Source: Arsenophonus nilaparvatae
Lineage (GTDB): Bacteria; Pseudomonadota; Gammaproteobacteria; Enterobacterales; Enterobacteriaceae
DNA length: 64,000 nt
Strand: one strand, 5' to 3'
Assembly: GCF_000757905.1 (NCBI RefSeq)
Contig: NZ_JRLH01000007.1
Shown: positions 1-9,240 of the stretch, one piece after another
How positions within the stretch are numbered: the first letter of the stretch is position 1
How the letters are laid out: each line of letters starts with the position of its first letter
Program-made: the position numbers and the translations under genes
Notes under the pieces: model-generated
The model's input: only the letters and a program-made list of their open reading frames with translations
The model's database searches: none
Told to the model about the DNA's origin: nothing

Positions 1-2
1 AA

Positions 3-287
3 GATGAAGCCATCATTCGCCATTTGTTGCGAAAAGCGGCAAAATTGGGTTTAATTACGGCGATTGTGCCGGACCGTTATTACCATAATCTACAAATTCA
101 ACAATTTGCTGCCATTATTCGACATTATAACCATCTAGAGGGAGCCATTACGGTGGCCAATTTTCGTGATGAGTTAGCAATAGGACGAAAATTAGCGGGT
201 CAGATTTTGGAATTTTTTGATCGAAGCGGTTTTACCCGACGTAAATTTAACGCGCATATTTTAAGAGATCAGGGATTGTTTGAATAA
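3..287 (+). CDS. selB: Selenocysteine-specific elongation factor SelB, C-terminal part (5' end outside window)
   Basis: The reading frame is open from the window edge and ends at TAA 285-287. The 94 visible residues form the last winged-helix repeat of SelB, the part that binds the SECIS hairpin in selenoprotein mRNAs. The ending EFFDRSGFTRR...HILRDQGLF is the recognisable SelB C-terminus, where E. coli has a very similar EYFDRIGFTRR motif. SelB delivers selenocysteyl-tRNA to in-frame UGA codons. Its presence implies at least one selenoprotein, typically a formate dehydrogenase, elsewhere in the genome; none is seen here. The GTPase domain lies upstream of the window, so intactness cannot be judged. 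Confidence 0.9.
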   Translation, partial: DEAIIRHLLRKAAKLGLITAIVPDRYYHNLQIQQFAAIIRHYNHLEGAITVANFRDELAIGRKLAGQILEFFDRSGFTRRKFNAHILRDQGLFE

Positions 288-432
288 ATTATTTTTCGTT
301 ATTTTTAAGTTGATCGATTTGAGCAGCAGATAAAATTATTAAAATGTTAAGCATTTAGCATAATTTTTTATAGTCGCAATATATTCATTTTTCCTTTTAT
401 TGATTGAAATTTCTTGCTTTATGGAGTCAGCC

Positions 433-1440
433 ATGAGAGCGATTGTTTTTACTGATCCTACCCTACCACTTAGCGATATACATTCACTTTATGAAATCGA
501 GCTAGCAAAGCCCCAACCTCAGCCGCGTGATCTGTTGGTTAAAATTGCTGCTATTGCGGTCAATCCGGTGGATACAAAAATGCGCCAGCGTGAAACACCC
601 AAAACACCAGGTATTTTAGGTTGGGATGCTTGTGGAGTGGTGGAGTCGGTTGGTAGTGAAGTTACGTTATTTAAACCAGGCGATTGGGTTTATTATGCCG
701 GCTCTATCGATCGGCCAGGATGCTATGCCGAATATGGACTGGTGGATGAGCGGATTGCCGGGCATAAACCAACAGCGTTAACTGCCGTTTAGGCAGCAGC
801 TTTGCCATTGACCTCAATTATTGCTTGGGAGCTGCTATTTGACCGACTAGCGGTTGCGGAGAATGGTGCTGCTGGTAAATCGATATTGATTATTGGTGCC
901 GCCGGTGGTGTGGGTTCAATACTGATCCAATTAGCGCGTAAACTGACTAAGTTGCAAGTTTTCGCTACCGCTTCACGGCCGGAAACGCAGCAATGGGTCA
1001 GTGAGTTAGGGGCGCATGCGGTTATTGATCATAAAAAACCGTTAAGCCAGCAGCTTGCTGCATTAGGCATTCAGCATGTCGACTATGTGGCTTCATTAAC
1101 CCACAGTGATGACTATTATCAGCAGGTATTAGATATTCTTATTCCACAAGGAAAACTGGCATTAATCGACGATCCTAAAACCTTTGATATTATGCCAATG
1201 AAACGTAAAGCCCTTTCATTGCATTGGGAGTTTATGTTTACGCGTCCTGTTTTTCAGACTGAAGATATGATCAAACAACATCAATTATTGCAACGGGTGG
1301 CAGGATTAATTGATCAGGGGATATTAAAAACCACCATCAGTGAAGAAGTTGGTAAAATAAGTGCTGAAAATTTGCGATTTGCCCATCAAATGATAGAAAG
1401 TGGCAAAGTAAAGGGCAAGCTAGTATTGGCTGGTTTTTAA
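433..1440 (+). pseudogene. Zinc-type alcohol dehydrogenase / quinone oxidoreductase family gene with an in-frame amber codon
   Basis: Two open segments in the same frame are separated only by TAG at 790-792. The first has the ADH N-terminal fold (GWDACGVVESVG, FKPGDWVYYAG). The second has the NADPH-binding Rossmann motif GAAGGVGS and a normal C-terminus KGKLVLAGF. The combined length of about 335 codons is normal for the zinc-independent quinone reductase family. The stop falls just before AAALPLTSIIAWELLFDRL, where relatives carry E or Q, so a single GAG/CAG to TAG change explains it. Start chosen at ATG 433 because GGAG lies 6 nt upstream; ATG 421 is the alternative. Likely a recent pseudogene; suppression of the amber codon or a sequencing error cannot be excluded. 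Confidence 0.8.
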
Positions 1441-1603
1441 TTTAATGATTAGGGTTTTGATCTAATTTTCGAGGTGCTTAATTTGCACTTTTTTTAGTAT
1501 TGACTAATTGTATATGTTGGCGAAGGAAATAAGTGCCGGATGCGCTTTTGTATTACACAAAAGATAAATATTTTTCATTTCTCTATAGAACCTAAAAATA
1601 GCT

Positions 1604-2599
1604 ATGAAATATTTAATAACAGGATGTGCCGGTTTTATTGGATTTACGTTATGTCAGCGTTTATTACAACATGGTCATGATATTGTTGGGGTGGATAATC
1701 TTAATCATTACTATGATCCTGGTTTAAAAAAAGCCCGCCTTGAGCGCTTAACAATTTATTCGCAATTTCAGTTTTTGCGGCTGGATATTATTGAGCGGGA
1801 AAAGGTAATTGAAGTGATTACCTTAGGTAAATTTGATAGAGTGATCCATCTGGCAGCGCAAGCGGGTGTCCGCTACTCTTTAAAGGCTCCTTTCGCTTAT
1901 GCAGATAGTAATTTAACCGGTTTTCTGTCGATATTGGAAGGTTGTTATTATGGTCAAATCCCTCATTTGATTTATGCTTCTTCCAGCTCGGTATATGGTA
2001 CCAATAATCAATTTCCTTGTTCTACCACTATGTCCGTTGATCATCGCATCTCCCTCTATGCTGCCACCAAAAGAGCTAATGAGTTAATGGCGCATGCTTA
2101 CTCTCATCTGTATAATTTGCCGACCACTGGGTTACGTTTTTTTACCGTTTATGGTCCTTGGGGTCGGCCAGATATGGCATTATTTAAATTTACTAAAGCT
2201 ATTTTGGAGATGAAACCGATAGATGTATATAATAATGGCGATCTGAGCCGCGACTTTACTTTTGTTGAAGATATTGTTGAAGGAATATTATCGATTGCTG
2301 ATATTATTCCGCCAAAAAAGAGCGATAAATCTTTAACGGCTAGCAGTGATGCGCCTTATCGTATTTATAATATTGGTAATGGTCAGCCAATAAAATTATT
2401 GGATTTTATTTCTGCTCTCGAGCAGGCATTAGGACAAAAAGCCATTAAAAATATGCTGCCGATGCAAGCCGGTGATGTCCATACCACCTGGGCTGATACC
2501 AAAGATTTGTTTTCGTTAACCGGTTATCGGCCACAGATTTCGATTAAAGAAGGGGTAAAAGCGTTTGTTGACTGGTATCGGACTTATTATCACGTATAG
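1604..2599 (+). CDS. NAD-dependent sugar-nucleotide epimerase, probably UDP-glucuronate 4-epimerase
   Basis: 331 aa, extended short-chain dehydrogenase. The NAD-binding glycine motif is GCAGFIG at residues 7-13. The catalytic tyrosine and lysine are in YAATK (Y152, K156), with the preceding serine in ASSSSVYG. The N-terminal DNLNHYYDPGLKKARL stretch is typical of enzymes converting UDP-glucuronate to UDP-galacturonate. The gene sits 30 bp upstream of ugd, which makes UDP-glucuronate, so the pair would supply UDP-GlcA and UDP-GalA for surface polysaccharide or LPS core. The ribosome-binding site is weak. The alternative, UDP-glucose 4-epimerase, is less likely given this neighbour. Confidence 0.8.
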   Translation: MKYLITGCAGFIGFTLCQRLLQHGHDIVGVDNLNHYYDPGLKKARLERLTIYSQFQFLRLDIIEREKVIEVITLGKFDRVIHLAAQAGVRYSLKAPFAYADSNLTGFLSILEGCYYGQIPHLIYASSSSVYGTNNQFPCSTTMSVDHRISLYAATKRANELMAHAYSHLYNLPTTGLRFFTVYGPWGRPDMALFKFTKAILEMKPIDVYNNGDLSRDFTFVEDIVEGILSIADIIPPKKSDKSLTASSDAPYRIYNIGNGQPIKLLDFISALEQALGQKAIKNMLPMQAGDVHTTWADTKDLFSLTGYRPQISIKEGVKAFVDWYRTYYHV

Positions 2600-2629
2600 C
2601 CTGGATCCTAAATATTTGAGAGGTTAGTT

Positions 2630-3796
2630 TTGAAAATTGCTATTGCAGGAACAGGTTATGTTGGCCTGTCGAATGCGATGTTGTTAGCGCAACATCATGA
2701 GGTAGTTGCGTTAGATATTATTGCTGAAAAAGTAACGATGCTGAATAACCAGCGGTCACCCATAGTGGATAAAGAAATTGAAGCGTTCCTGACAGAAAAA
2801 AAATTGAACTTTAGGGCAACGACGGATAAACAACAGGCTTACCAGGGGGCAGATTATGTGATTGTTGCTACCCCGACTGATTATGATGCCAAAACTAATT
2901 ATTTTAATACTTCTTCTGTAGAAGCAGTGATTGATGATGTAAACCACATTAATCCAGCTGCTACCATTGTTATTAAGTCAACCATCCCAGTGGGGTTTGT
3001 CGCCCGCTTACAACAAGAAAAAGGGTATAAAAATATCATTTTTTCACCGGAGTTTTTACGTGAAGGCAGAGCGCTATATGACAATCTTTATCCTTCTCGT
3101 ATTGTGGTGGGTGAACGTTCCGAACGTGCCAAGATTTTTGCCGATTTATTATTAGAAGGCGCACTGAAAAAAGATGTCGCGGTGCTATTTACTGATGCCA
3201 CCGAAGCGGAAGCGATAAAATTATTTGCCAATACTTATCTGGCGATGCGAGTGGCCTATTTTAATGAGTTAGATACTTACGCTCATAGCCGCGGATTGGA
3301 TAGTCGTCAGATTATTGAGGGTGTTTCACTCGATCCGCGGATTGGCAGCCACTATAACAACCCCTCTTTTGGTTATGGTGGTTATTGCTTACCAAAAGAT
3401 ACCAAGCAGCTACTGGCTAATTATGATGATGTACCAAACAATTTGATTAATGCGATTGTAGAATCAAATCGGACGCGTAAAGATTACATTGCCGAAAGGA
3501 TTATTAGCCAAAATCCGCAAAAAGTAGGCGTTTACCGGTTAGTGATGAAAGCTGGCTCGGATAATTTCCGCGCATCGGCAGTACAAGGTGTGATGAAACG
3601 GATCAAAGCAAAGGGAATCGAAGTCGTGGTTTATGAGCCGGTTTTACAACAAAGCGAGTTTTTTCACTCCAAAGTAATTACCGATTTGGCCGATTTCAAA
3701 GCCCAGTGCGATATTATTTTGGCCAATCGATTGGTGCCGGAACTGGAAGATGTAAAACAGAAAGTTTATACCCGCGATCTATTTGGTCACGATTGA
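2630..3796 (+). CDS. ugd: UDP-glucose 6-dehydrogenase
   Basis: 388 aa, the same length as E. coli Ugd. It oxidises UDP-glucose to UDP-glucuronate with two NAD+. Visible motifs are the Rossmann motif GTGYVG (residues 7-12), the conserved SPEFLREG segment, and GYGGYCLPKDT with the catalytic cysteine at about residue 253. The start codon is TTG at 2630, supported by a GAGAGG ribosome-binding site 6 nt upstream and by the exact N-terminus MKIAIAGTGYVG. It probably forms an operon with the upstream epimerase gene (30 bp gap) and is followed by two terminator-like hairpins. The product can feed UDP-GalA or aminoarabinose/LPS synthesis. Confidence 0.95.
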   Translation: MKIAIAGTGYVGLSNAMLLAQHHEVVALDIIAEKVTMLNNQRSPIVDKEIEAFLTEKKLNFRATTDKQQAYQGADYVIVATPTDYDAKTNYFNTSSVEAVIDDVNHINPAATIVIKSTIPVGFVARLQQEKGYKNIIFSPEFLREGRALYDNLYPSRIVVGERSERAKIFADLLLEGALKKDVAVLFTDATEAEAIKLFANTYLAMRVAYFNELDTYAHSRGLDSRQIIEGVSLDPRIGSHYNNPSFGYGGYCLPKDTKQLLANYDDVPNNLINAIVESNRTRKDYIAERIISQNPQKVGVYRLVMKAGSDNFRASAVQGVMKRIKAKGIEVVVYEPVLQQSEFFHSKVITDLADFKAQCDIILANRLVPELEDVKQKVYTRDLFGHD

Positions 3797-3814
3797 TAAT
3801 TAGCCATATTCTGA

Positions 3815-3846
3815 CGCCAATCGCAGCTTAAGATTGGCGCTTTGAT
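3815..3846 (+). terminator. Terminator-like hairpin after ugd
   Basis: An 8-bp perfect stem CGCCAATC/GATTGGCG (3815-3822 and 3832-3839) with a 9-nt loop, followed by a modest T-rich stretch. It lies 19 bp after the ugd stop codon. Confidence 0.6.
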
Positions 3847-3887
3847 TATTGCTGATTTGCCTATTTTTATCACTGGCGAGTTGCCAT

Positions 3888-3911
3888 AGCTGCGAGTGGT
3901 GGCAGCTTTTT
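3888..3911 (+). terminator. Second hairpin with T-run between ugd and the minus-strand fimbrial operon
   Basis: AGCTGC (3888-3893) pairs with GCAGCT (3902-3907), followed directly by TTTTTA. It would stop plus-strand transcripts before they run antisense into the tip-adhesin gene that ends at 3928. Confidence 0.6.
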
Positions 3912-3927
3912 ATAGTCTCCCTGATAA

Positions 3928-4896
3928 TCAAAAAGTAACACTTACCGTTAGTTGATCGGTATAGTTGCCGCTAGTAGGTGTATTTTGACCAGTTAAAATT
4001 TGCGCCAAATAATTGTAGGTACGCGTTAGTTGATCTGCACTGATGGTGGTAGAGTTGGCACTAGACCATAGTTGGCTGCCACTTGATCCCCAGCGCGTAG
4101 TGGTGGTGTTGCCTTGATAAATATCATAGCTAATCAGATTACTGCCATTGGCCATATTGCGCACGCTATTAACTGCATGTTGCCCATTATCGATTCCTAC
4201 ATTATAGAGGCTACCTTTGGTGCAGGTGATGGAAATGGTTTGCGATACATTTGGAAAGCTGCTAATTAACGGTGCGCTGCCAAAATTAATGTTAGGCGCG
4301 GTGATGGTTGAGCAATCATTGGTTACGATCAGTGACACCACCGGCGAAAGGGTGGTACTGCCAACTTGTGGATTTAAACAGATCGAACCAATGCCGAGTA
4401 GACCACAAATATTCCAGTTAATGGTTAGATTTAACGTTACGTTATAGGTTCCGGCTGATAAATTTTGTCCAGTGACGGTTTTAAAATAGATTGGAATAGT
4501 AAATACGTTGCCGCCTAATAAGTTAAGCAATTCGGTTGATGAGTAATTGATAGTACTACCAATCGGCGTCGTAGTGGCGCAGTTGGAAGCTTTACACATA
4601 TTAATGGGTTCAAGATCGGTATTGGCGGTGTTTTTCATCGCCGCTTGCGTCCCGCTTGAGCTTGATGCGCTATTGAATTTGGCTGAAATTGTATCAGTGG
4701 TTAATAATGAAGCGAGTACTGCTCCACAGGTGACGACTAGGTTAGCCGAGGTTGATTGAACAGTGCTATTGATGACAAAAGAAGTCTGAGTACCAAAAGA
4801 AGCATTTTGCATGGTTGCACTACAAGCAGCCCAAACAGGACTGTTAATCAGGCCAGTCAATAACAACGTAATGGCAGAAAATAGACGTTTATTCAT
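3928..4896 (-). CDS. Spore coat U domain tip adhesin of a Csu-like archaic chaperone-usher pilus (CsuE-like)
   Basis: 322 aa from ATG 4896, which has AGGAG 6 nt upstream. The longer frame from 4917 has no better site. An N-terminal signal peptide is followed by ACSATMQNASFG, the start of the first domain. A second SCPU-like domain begins near residue 200 (DCSTITAPNINFGS) and ends in GNYTDQLTVSVTF, the usual donor-strand-like end of this family. Two tandem SCPU domains and the last position in the operon match the CsuE tip subunit of the Acinetobacter Csu system. The start overlaps the usher stop codon by a few bases, so translation is likely coupled. The assignment as tip adhesin is by position and domain count. 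Confidence 0.8.
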   Translation of the reverse strand: MNKRLFSAITLLLTGLINSPVWAACSATMQNASFGTQTSFVINSTVQSTSANLVVTCGAVLASLLTTDTISAKFNSASSSSGTQAAMKNTANTDLEPINMCKASNCATTTPIGSTINYSSTELLNLLGGNVFTIPIYFKTVTGQNLSAGTYNVTLNLTINWNICGLLGIGSICLNPQVGSTTLSPVVSLIVTNDCSTITAPNINFGSAPLISSFPNVSQTISITCTKGSLYNVGIDNGQHAVNSVRNMANGSNLISYDIYQGNTTTTRWGSSGSQLWSSANSTTISADQLTRTYNYLAQILTGQNTPTSGNYTDQLTVSVTF

Positions 4897-7312
4897 GGTA
4901 ACTCCTGGGGTTGCCATCTAAAGCGCATGTAAGCGGGCCGTAGGTTTTTAGTTGTTGGCTAGTGTTTGCCAGCAGTTGTAAACTAACCTGGCAGTGTTTA
5001 CCTTCCGGCGTGCGGACAGTTAGTAAATTGTTTGGCTCTAATTCTTCCAGGTAAACCAGTCCCTCCCAACCAACATAAGTGTCTAGTTTGCCCGCCCGTG
5101 AAACCACGCTGGCTAATGGTAGTGCTTTGCCCCGTTGATCGGTCAGGATGACACTAGCAGCATGGCGTACTTTGATGGGGAAATGGAGCAGATAGCCCCT
5201 GCCGCGTTTGACAGAAATACGTTGTTTGGTGGTATCTGCATAGATATCGGGTGGTAAATTTAGGGTATTGATACGATAACTGGCTGGGTAGTAGGCTGGT
5301 ACACTAGGGATCAACAAATAACCAGATTTTCCGGTGTTACCATAGGGTTGATGTTCATAATCAACGGTAATATTAGGGTATCCATCGGTACTCACTAATA
5401 CAAAACCATCGTTGATTTTATTAGCCGCTTGAATGGTACCGTCCATGATAACTAGTGAGCCGGAAACATTCGCCCACTGGGTATAGTTGCCAGACGAACC
5501 ATAAATTCCGCCCTGCATTTGGACATGGGCATTGCGCCAGCCTAGTGAGGCTTGTTGATAATCATCTTGCGAGTCTTGATGCGCGTAGGCCATGTTCCAG
5601 CTGAATCCGCCGTCGCTTGGCATGGCATGGCTATAAGTGACGCGCTGAGTATTTTGCCCGGCAGTATTGCGTTGCGCATCTATCGTCATCGAATCCAAGA
5701 AGTTAAATGGAATTTGTAGCACTAAGGCGAATGACCAGTTATTTTGTGAATAATCGCGGCTAGCAGAAGCATAAAAACTGCTATTGCCCCATAAACCCTT
5801 ACTCCATGATAAGTTGAGCAAGCGATTTTTATCGCCGTTGAAGCTATAAATGTCCAGGTAAGCCAAACCAATACTGCCAAATTTATTTAATGATAATGAG
5901 GCAGAATATTGCGAACTCCGTCGACTTAAACTGTAGATAGGTTGGGTATCGTTAGGATTGTTGGGTTGATCATATAGTGCCAAATTACCAAACTTGCTGT
6001 TGCGGATGGTATGTTGGGTAGCCAAAGTAAAACGAGAGTGAGTATATTGGTAACCCCAATTAAACTGATTGCCGTGATTGCCTCGCATTTGACTGAGCGT
6101 ATAAGCACCATTAAGCACACCAAAATTACCCAGTTTAATTAAGGAGCCAAAGCCACCTAGCGCCAATGAGGATGCTGCCTCCGCATGGGACTCTAATGTC
6201 AGCCAATCAGTAGCACCATAGCGGTAAGAACCACTGGCGGCTACCGGCCCGTAGGAAAAGTTTTTGATACCATAGTCACGACGTAGTGCGCCGGCTGAAA
6301 ATGCACCATCAGAAAGACCCGGTTTCAGCAAGGTACTGGCAACATAAAACGGTAAGGTGGTGGAAACCTGTCGGCCAAGGGCATCAGTGGTGACCAATAC
6401 CGCTTCACCAGAGCCATTAATATAGGGGATATCGGTGATAGTAAAAGGGCCAGGTTGTAGCTGGCTATTACTGGATCGATAACCATTGATAAATAGGTCA
6501 ACTGCGGTAGGGACGGCAGTTTTACCAGCAAAGGTCGGTAATGGGTAGGTAATAATATCGGGTCGGATAGAGAAGTCACGGGACAGTGACAGCCCACCCA
6601 TTCTGACACTACTATTCCAGCTTAATGCGTTGCTAATCAAGTCGCCGACCGTCCAGCTTATAGCATGGTTTTCGTTTTCATTGGTGTAAGTGGTGTCATA
6701 ACGAGTAAATCCCTGATTATCGTTATGCTGATCACTACCACCAATTTGCTGTTTAAATACCCCGGTGCTGGATAGGCTGCCAGCCATACTAAACAAGCGT
6801 AGTTCATTCCAGACAGAAATTTGTGAATGATTATGCTGAGTCCGGTTGGCGTAGATATCATAATTAAATAGCGCTCCCTGGCTACTAAGTCCCTGATAGC
6901 GGTGAGGGTTATTGCCAATCGTTAGGTTTTGCTGTGGCAACCAGCTGTCGGGAACTTGTAATAGTAGCCGTTGTTGGCTGCTGTCATAGCTGACTTGCAC
7001 AGCGGGCATGGTACTGACGTCAATTTGCGGTTGCGTTAGTTTCGCTGCGGGCAAACCGGCTTTTTGTAAATCAGCGGCAGATAACCAAAAATGGCCTTTA
7101 CGTTCATTGACGATCGCGATAATCCCGGTGGCATACTGGTTAACCACTAACTCCAACCTATATTGCAAATTTTGTTGATTGATTTTGCCAGTTGGTGGTG
7201 GTGGCAGTTCAGACCAGCTGTTATCCGCCGCTGTCGATAATAGCGGTATGGGTAAGGTAATCAGTAAGGTAATTAAGTTGGCTAATTTACCTGTTAAATG
7301 GGCAGTCTTCAT
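4889..7312 (-). CDS. Outer-membrane fimbrial usher, Csu-like (CsuD-type)
   Basis: 807 aa with a signal peptide over roughly the first 29 residues. An N-terminal chaperone-binding region follows (QYRLELVVNQYATGIIAIVNERKGHFWLSAADLQKAGL). The long beta-rich pore region and plug contain typical usher stretches (SLSRDFSIRPDIITYPLPTF, VPTAVDLFINGY, PFTITDIPYINGSGEAVLV). The C-terminal region (SVKRGRGYLLHFPIKVRHAASVIL, DTYVGWEGLVYLEEL) is typical of archaic ushers. The length is close to CsuD (about 830 aa). It lies 2 bp after the chaperone gene and overlaps the tip adhesin gene. It would assemble the SCPU subunits encoded in the same operon. No disruption is seen. Confidence 0.9.
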   Translation of the reverse strand: MKTAHLTGKLANLITLLITLPIPLLSTAADNSWSELPPPPTGKINQQNLQYRLELVVNQYATGIIAIVNERKGHFWLSAADLQKAGLPAAKLTQPQIDVSTMPAVQVSYDSSQQRLLLQVPDSWLPQQNLTIGNNPHRYQGLSSQGALFNYDIYANRTQHNHSQISVWNELRLFSMAGSLSSTGVFKQQIGGSDQHNDNQGFTRYDTTYTNENENHAISWTVGDLISNALSWNSSVRMGGLSLSRDFSIRPDIITYPLPTFAGKTAVPTAVDLFINGYRSSNSQLQPGPFTITDIPYINGSGEAVLVTTDALGRQVSTTLPFYVASTLLKPGLSDGAFSAGALRRDYGIKNFSYGPVAASGSYRYGATDWLTLESHAEAASSLALGGFGSLIKLGNFGVLNGAYTLSQMRGNHGNQFNWGYQYTHSRFTLATQHTIRNSKFGNLALYDQPNNPNDTQPIYSLSRRSSQYSASLSLNKFGSIGLAYLDIYSFNGDKNRLLNLSWSKGLWGNSSFYASASRDYSQNNWSFALVLQIPFNFLDSMTIDAQRNTAGQNTQRVTYSHAMPSDGGFSWNMAYAHQDSQDDYQQASLGWRNAHVQMQGGIYGSSGNYTQWANVSGSLVIMDGTIQAANKINDGFVLVSTDGYPNITVDYEHQPYGNTGKSGYLLIPSVPAYYPASYRINTLNLPPDIYADTTKQRISVKRGRGYLLHFPIKVRHAASVILTDQRGKALPLASVVSRAGKLDTYVGWEGLVYLEELEPNNLLTVRTPEGKHCQVSLQLLANTSQQLKTYGPLTCALDGNPRSYHE

Positions 7313-7314
7313 CT

Positions 7315-8094
7315 TTACTGGTATAGCCCAGTGCTAGATGCTTGCCATAGTTGTTTATCGGTATTAATTTGTGCTGTTAGCCGTTGTGGCTGTTTAATGG
7401 TGGCGGGTAATGGCCAGATATAACTCGAGCCAGCTAATACATAACCAAACAGGCTATTCGCCAGCACAATGCGTTTTTTGCCTTGTTGCACCACCACCTG
7501 GCTTAAACGGGCATGGATCGGGCCTCGATTGGTAATTTTGATGGCTGGCTTGCCATTTAATCGGGTTAATTGCCAACTGAGGTATTTTTGATCCAGTTGA
7601 ATTGGGTCACCTGAACCACGCAGATAGTTAATACCTTCACCATAAACAAACAGCGGAATGGAATAGCGCATCTGCATATTAATGCCAATCTTCGGCGCTG
7701 CTAATTGTTCTGGTGTCAATATTTCATCGGCTAATAAGCGGTAGGCAATCTCTTTGCCAGCCGGGACGGTAGCTTGTTTTATTAAGCGGATCAGCTGCTT
7801 CTGACCCGCTTCAATCCGCATAAAAGGTGGACTGGCGACGACATTTTGTTGATTACTATAGCGATCTTGGCCATCAATTTGTTGCCAGCCTATTACTCTG
7901 ATTTGCATGGTGGTGGGCTCAGTACCCTTATTTTCGATCCAGAATTCAGTGGCATTATCGTTAGCGGTTAATACCGGATCCATTGGCCAAATCATGACAT
8001 GGTTAGCGGATTGGGCTGAGGAAGCGAAGAATAATAAGGTCAATAACCATAGTGTCGAAAAGCAACATAAAGGGGGTTGCGAAACATTGATCAT
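7315..8094 (-). CDS. Periplasmic fimbrial chaperone, Csu-like (CsuC-type)
   Basis: 259 aa from ATG 8094, preceded by GGAGG 8-9 nt upstream; the ATG at 8115 lies before that site and was rejected. A signal peptide ends at about SSAQSA. The PapD-like first domain contains MIWPMDPVLTANDNATEFWIENKG and the segment MRIEAGQKQLIRLIKQ. The second domain has AIKITNRGPIHARLSQVVV. The protein keeps SCPU subunits folded and hands them to the usher. The gene overlaps the end of the upstream pilin reading frame by few bases when the longer start is used, and abuts the usher gene, so the three are co-transcribed. Confidence 0.88.
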   Translation of the reverse strand: MINVSQPPLCCFSTLWLLTLLFFASSAQSANHVMIWPMDPVLTANDNATEFWIENKGTEPTTMQIRVIGWQQIDGQDRYSNQQNVVASPPFMRIEAGQKQLIRLIKQATVPAGKEIAYRLLADEILTPEQLAAPKIGINMQMRYSIPLFVYGEGINYLRGSGDPIQLDQKYLSWQLTRLNGKPAIKITNRGPIHARLSQVVVQQGKKRIVLANSLFGYVLAGSSYIWPLPATIKQPQRLTAQINTDKQLWQASSTGLYQ

Positions 8095-8111
8095 ATAGTA
8101 TTCCTCCATGA

Positions 8112-8645
8112 TCACCAGGATAATGTTACGGTTAATACGTCAGTATAGTTACCGGATGGATTATTGGCGCCGTTAAGTTGCAGCACGCCATAGATTGGTA
8201 AAATAATATTATTGCTATTGCTGTAACTAACAGAAACATTCTGATTGAGCGCAATCGGGATGGTGTGGGCACTATCAGCATAAAGTAGGTAAGGCAGTAG
8301 GGTAGCAAAACCGCTTTGTTTGACATTACGGCTGGTGGTGTAGTTGTTGCCACCATTAATACTCATGCTGAGTACAGTGCCGGGCGTACAGGCTAAAGTT
8401 AACGAGGTATTGGGCGTTAAGCTAGCATTAATATTGCCATTAGTATTACTGGGATGAGTGCCAAAATCGAGGGTGCCAAATAGTGTACCCCCGGATACTA
8501 TACAGCCAGGCGTAATAGTGGCAGCAACTTGGAATGTTTGGCTGGTAATGGCATGACTAGGCAGAGCGCTAAAAATAACCAACAATACAATAAAACAGGC
8601 TAAATAATCATCAAATAATAGCCATAAATAGTTGTTGCCAGACAT
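8112..8645 (-). CDS. Spore coat U domain pilin subunit (CsuA/CsuB-like minor subunit)
   Basis: 177 aa with a hydrophobic N-terminal segment at about residues 9-30 and signal-peptidase-like site ALPSHA. One SCPU domain follows (TFQVAATITPGCIVSGGTLFGTLDFG) and ends in GNYTDVLTVTLSW. The start at 8645 has AGGA 7 nt upstream. The N-terminus is longer and more acidic than a usual signal peptide (MSGNNYLWLLFDDYLA), so an internal start is possible but no better site is seen. Second gene of the Csu-like operon. Acinetobacter has two minor subunits, CsuA and CsuB; only this one is present here. Confidence 0.82.
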   Translation of the reverse strand: MSGNNYLWLLFDDYLACFIVLLVIFSALPSHAITSQTFQVAATITPGCIVSGGTLFGTLDFGTHPSNTNGNINASLTPNTSLTLACTPGTVLSMSINGGNNYTTSRNVKQSGFATLLPYLLYADSAHTIPIALNQNVSVSYSNSNNIILPIYGVLQLNGANNPSGNYTDVLTVTLSW

Positions 8646-8670
8646 ATTTCATCCTGAAAAATAATATAAA

Positions 8671-9240
8671 TTAATAATTTATAGTAATATTAACAACGTC
8701 AGTATAGGTTCCAGCTATAATACCAGCATTTGTGCCATTGCCTTGGATTAAGCCGTATAAGGTATAGGTACTAACCCCATTTGTTGGTCCTGATACAGGG
8801 GTAATTGTGGCATTATTGGCAAGAGCAGTACCCGGAGTGGGTGAGGGATTAGTATCAAAAACACCATAGAAAACGCCATGTGAATTACCTGTTAAATTGA
8901 CATAACGAGCTGTTGAACCAATCTGTGTACCATGTGGAGTTGTCGGTGCAGTGTTATTACTACTGGTTAATACAGCGGAAAAAGTATCATTAGGCGGACA
9001 CTGTACCGTAAATGTTGTGCCACTATTAGAAAGTTGGGTTATTAGTTGACTAAAAGTGGTGGGTTGGGTACCAAAATCCAGCGTTCCCAAGGGAACACCC
9101 GAAGTTGCAGTTGAACCGTTAACAACACAGGAATTGGATAGGGTTAGGGTTACATTAACCGTTCCCGTTGTGGTTGCAGCCAGAGCAGAATGAGAGGCTA
9201 ACAAACAGCCGATAACAGAGAATAAACGTATACCTTTCAT
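8671..9240 (-). CDS. Spore coat U domain major pilin subunit (CsuA/B-like)
   Basis: 189 aa with signal peptide MKGIRLFSVIGCLLASHSALA. The SCPU domain starts TTTGTVNVTLTLSNSCVVNG and contains VPLGTLDFGTQPTTFSQ, a hallmark of CsuA/B-type pilins, and the end AGTYTDVVNITINY. It is the first gene of the operon, as the major rod subunit is in Csu systems, and lies 25 bp upstream of the next pilin gene. The operon promoter should lie within 9241-9489, between this gene and the insertion sequence. Adhesion and biofilm formation are the known roles of this family. Confidence 0.85.
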   Translation of the reverse strand: MKGIRLFSVIGCLLASHSALAATTTGTVNVTLTLSNSCVVNGSTATSGVPLGTLDFGTQPTTFSQLITQLSNSGTTFTVQCPPNDTFSAVLTSSNNTAPTTPHGTQIGSTARYVNLTGNSHGVFYGVFDTNPSPTPGTALANNATITPVSGPTNGVSTYTLYGLIQGNGTNAGIIAGTYTDVVNITINY

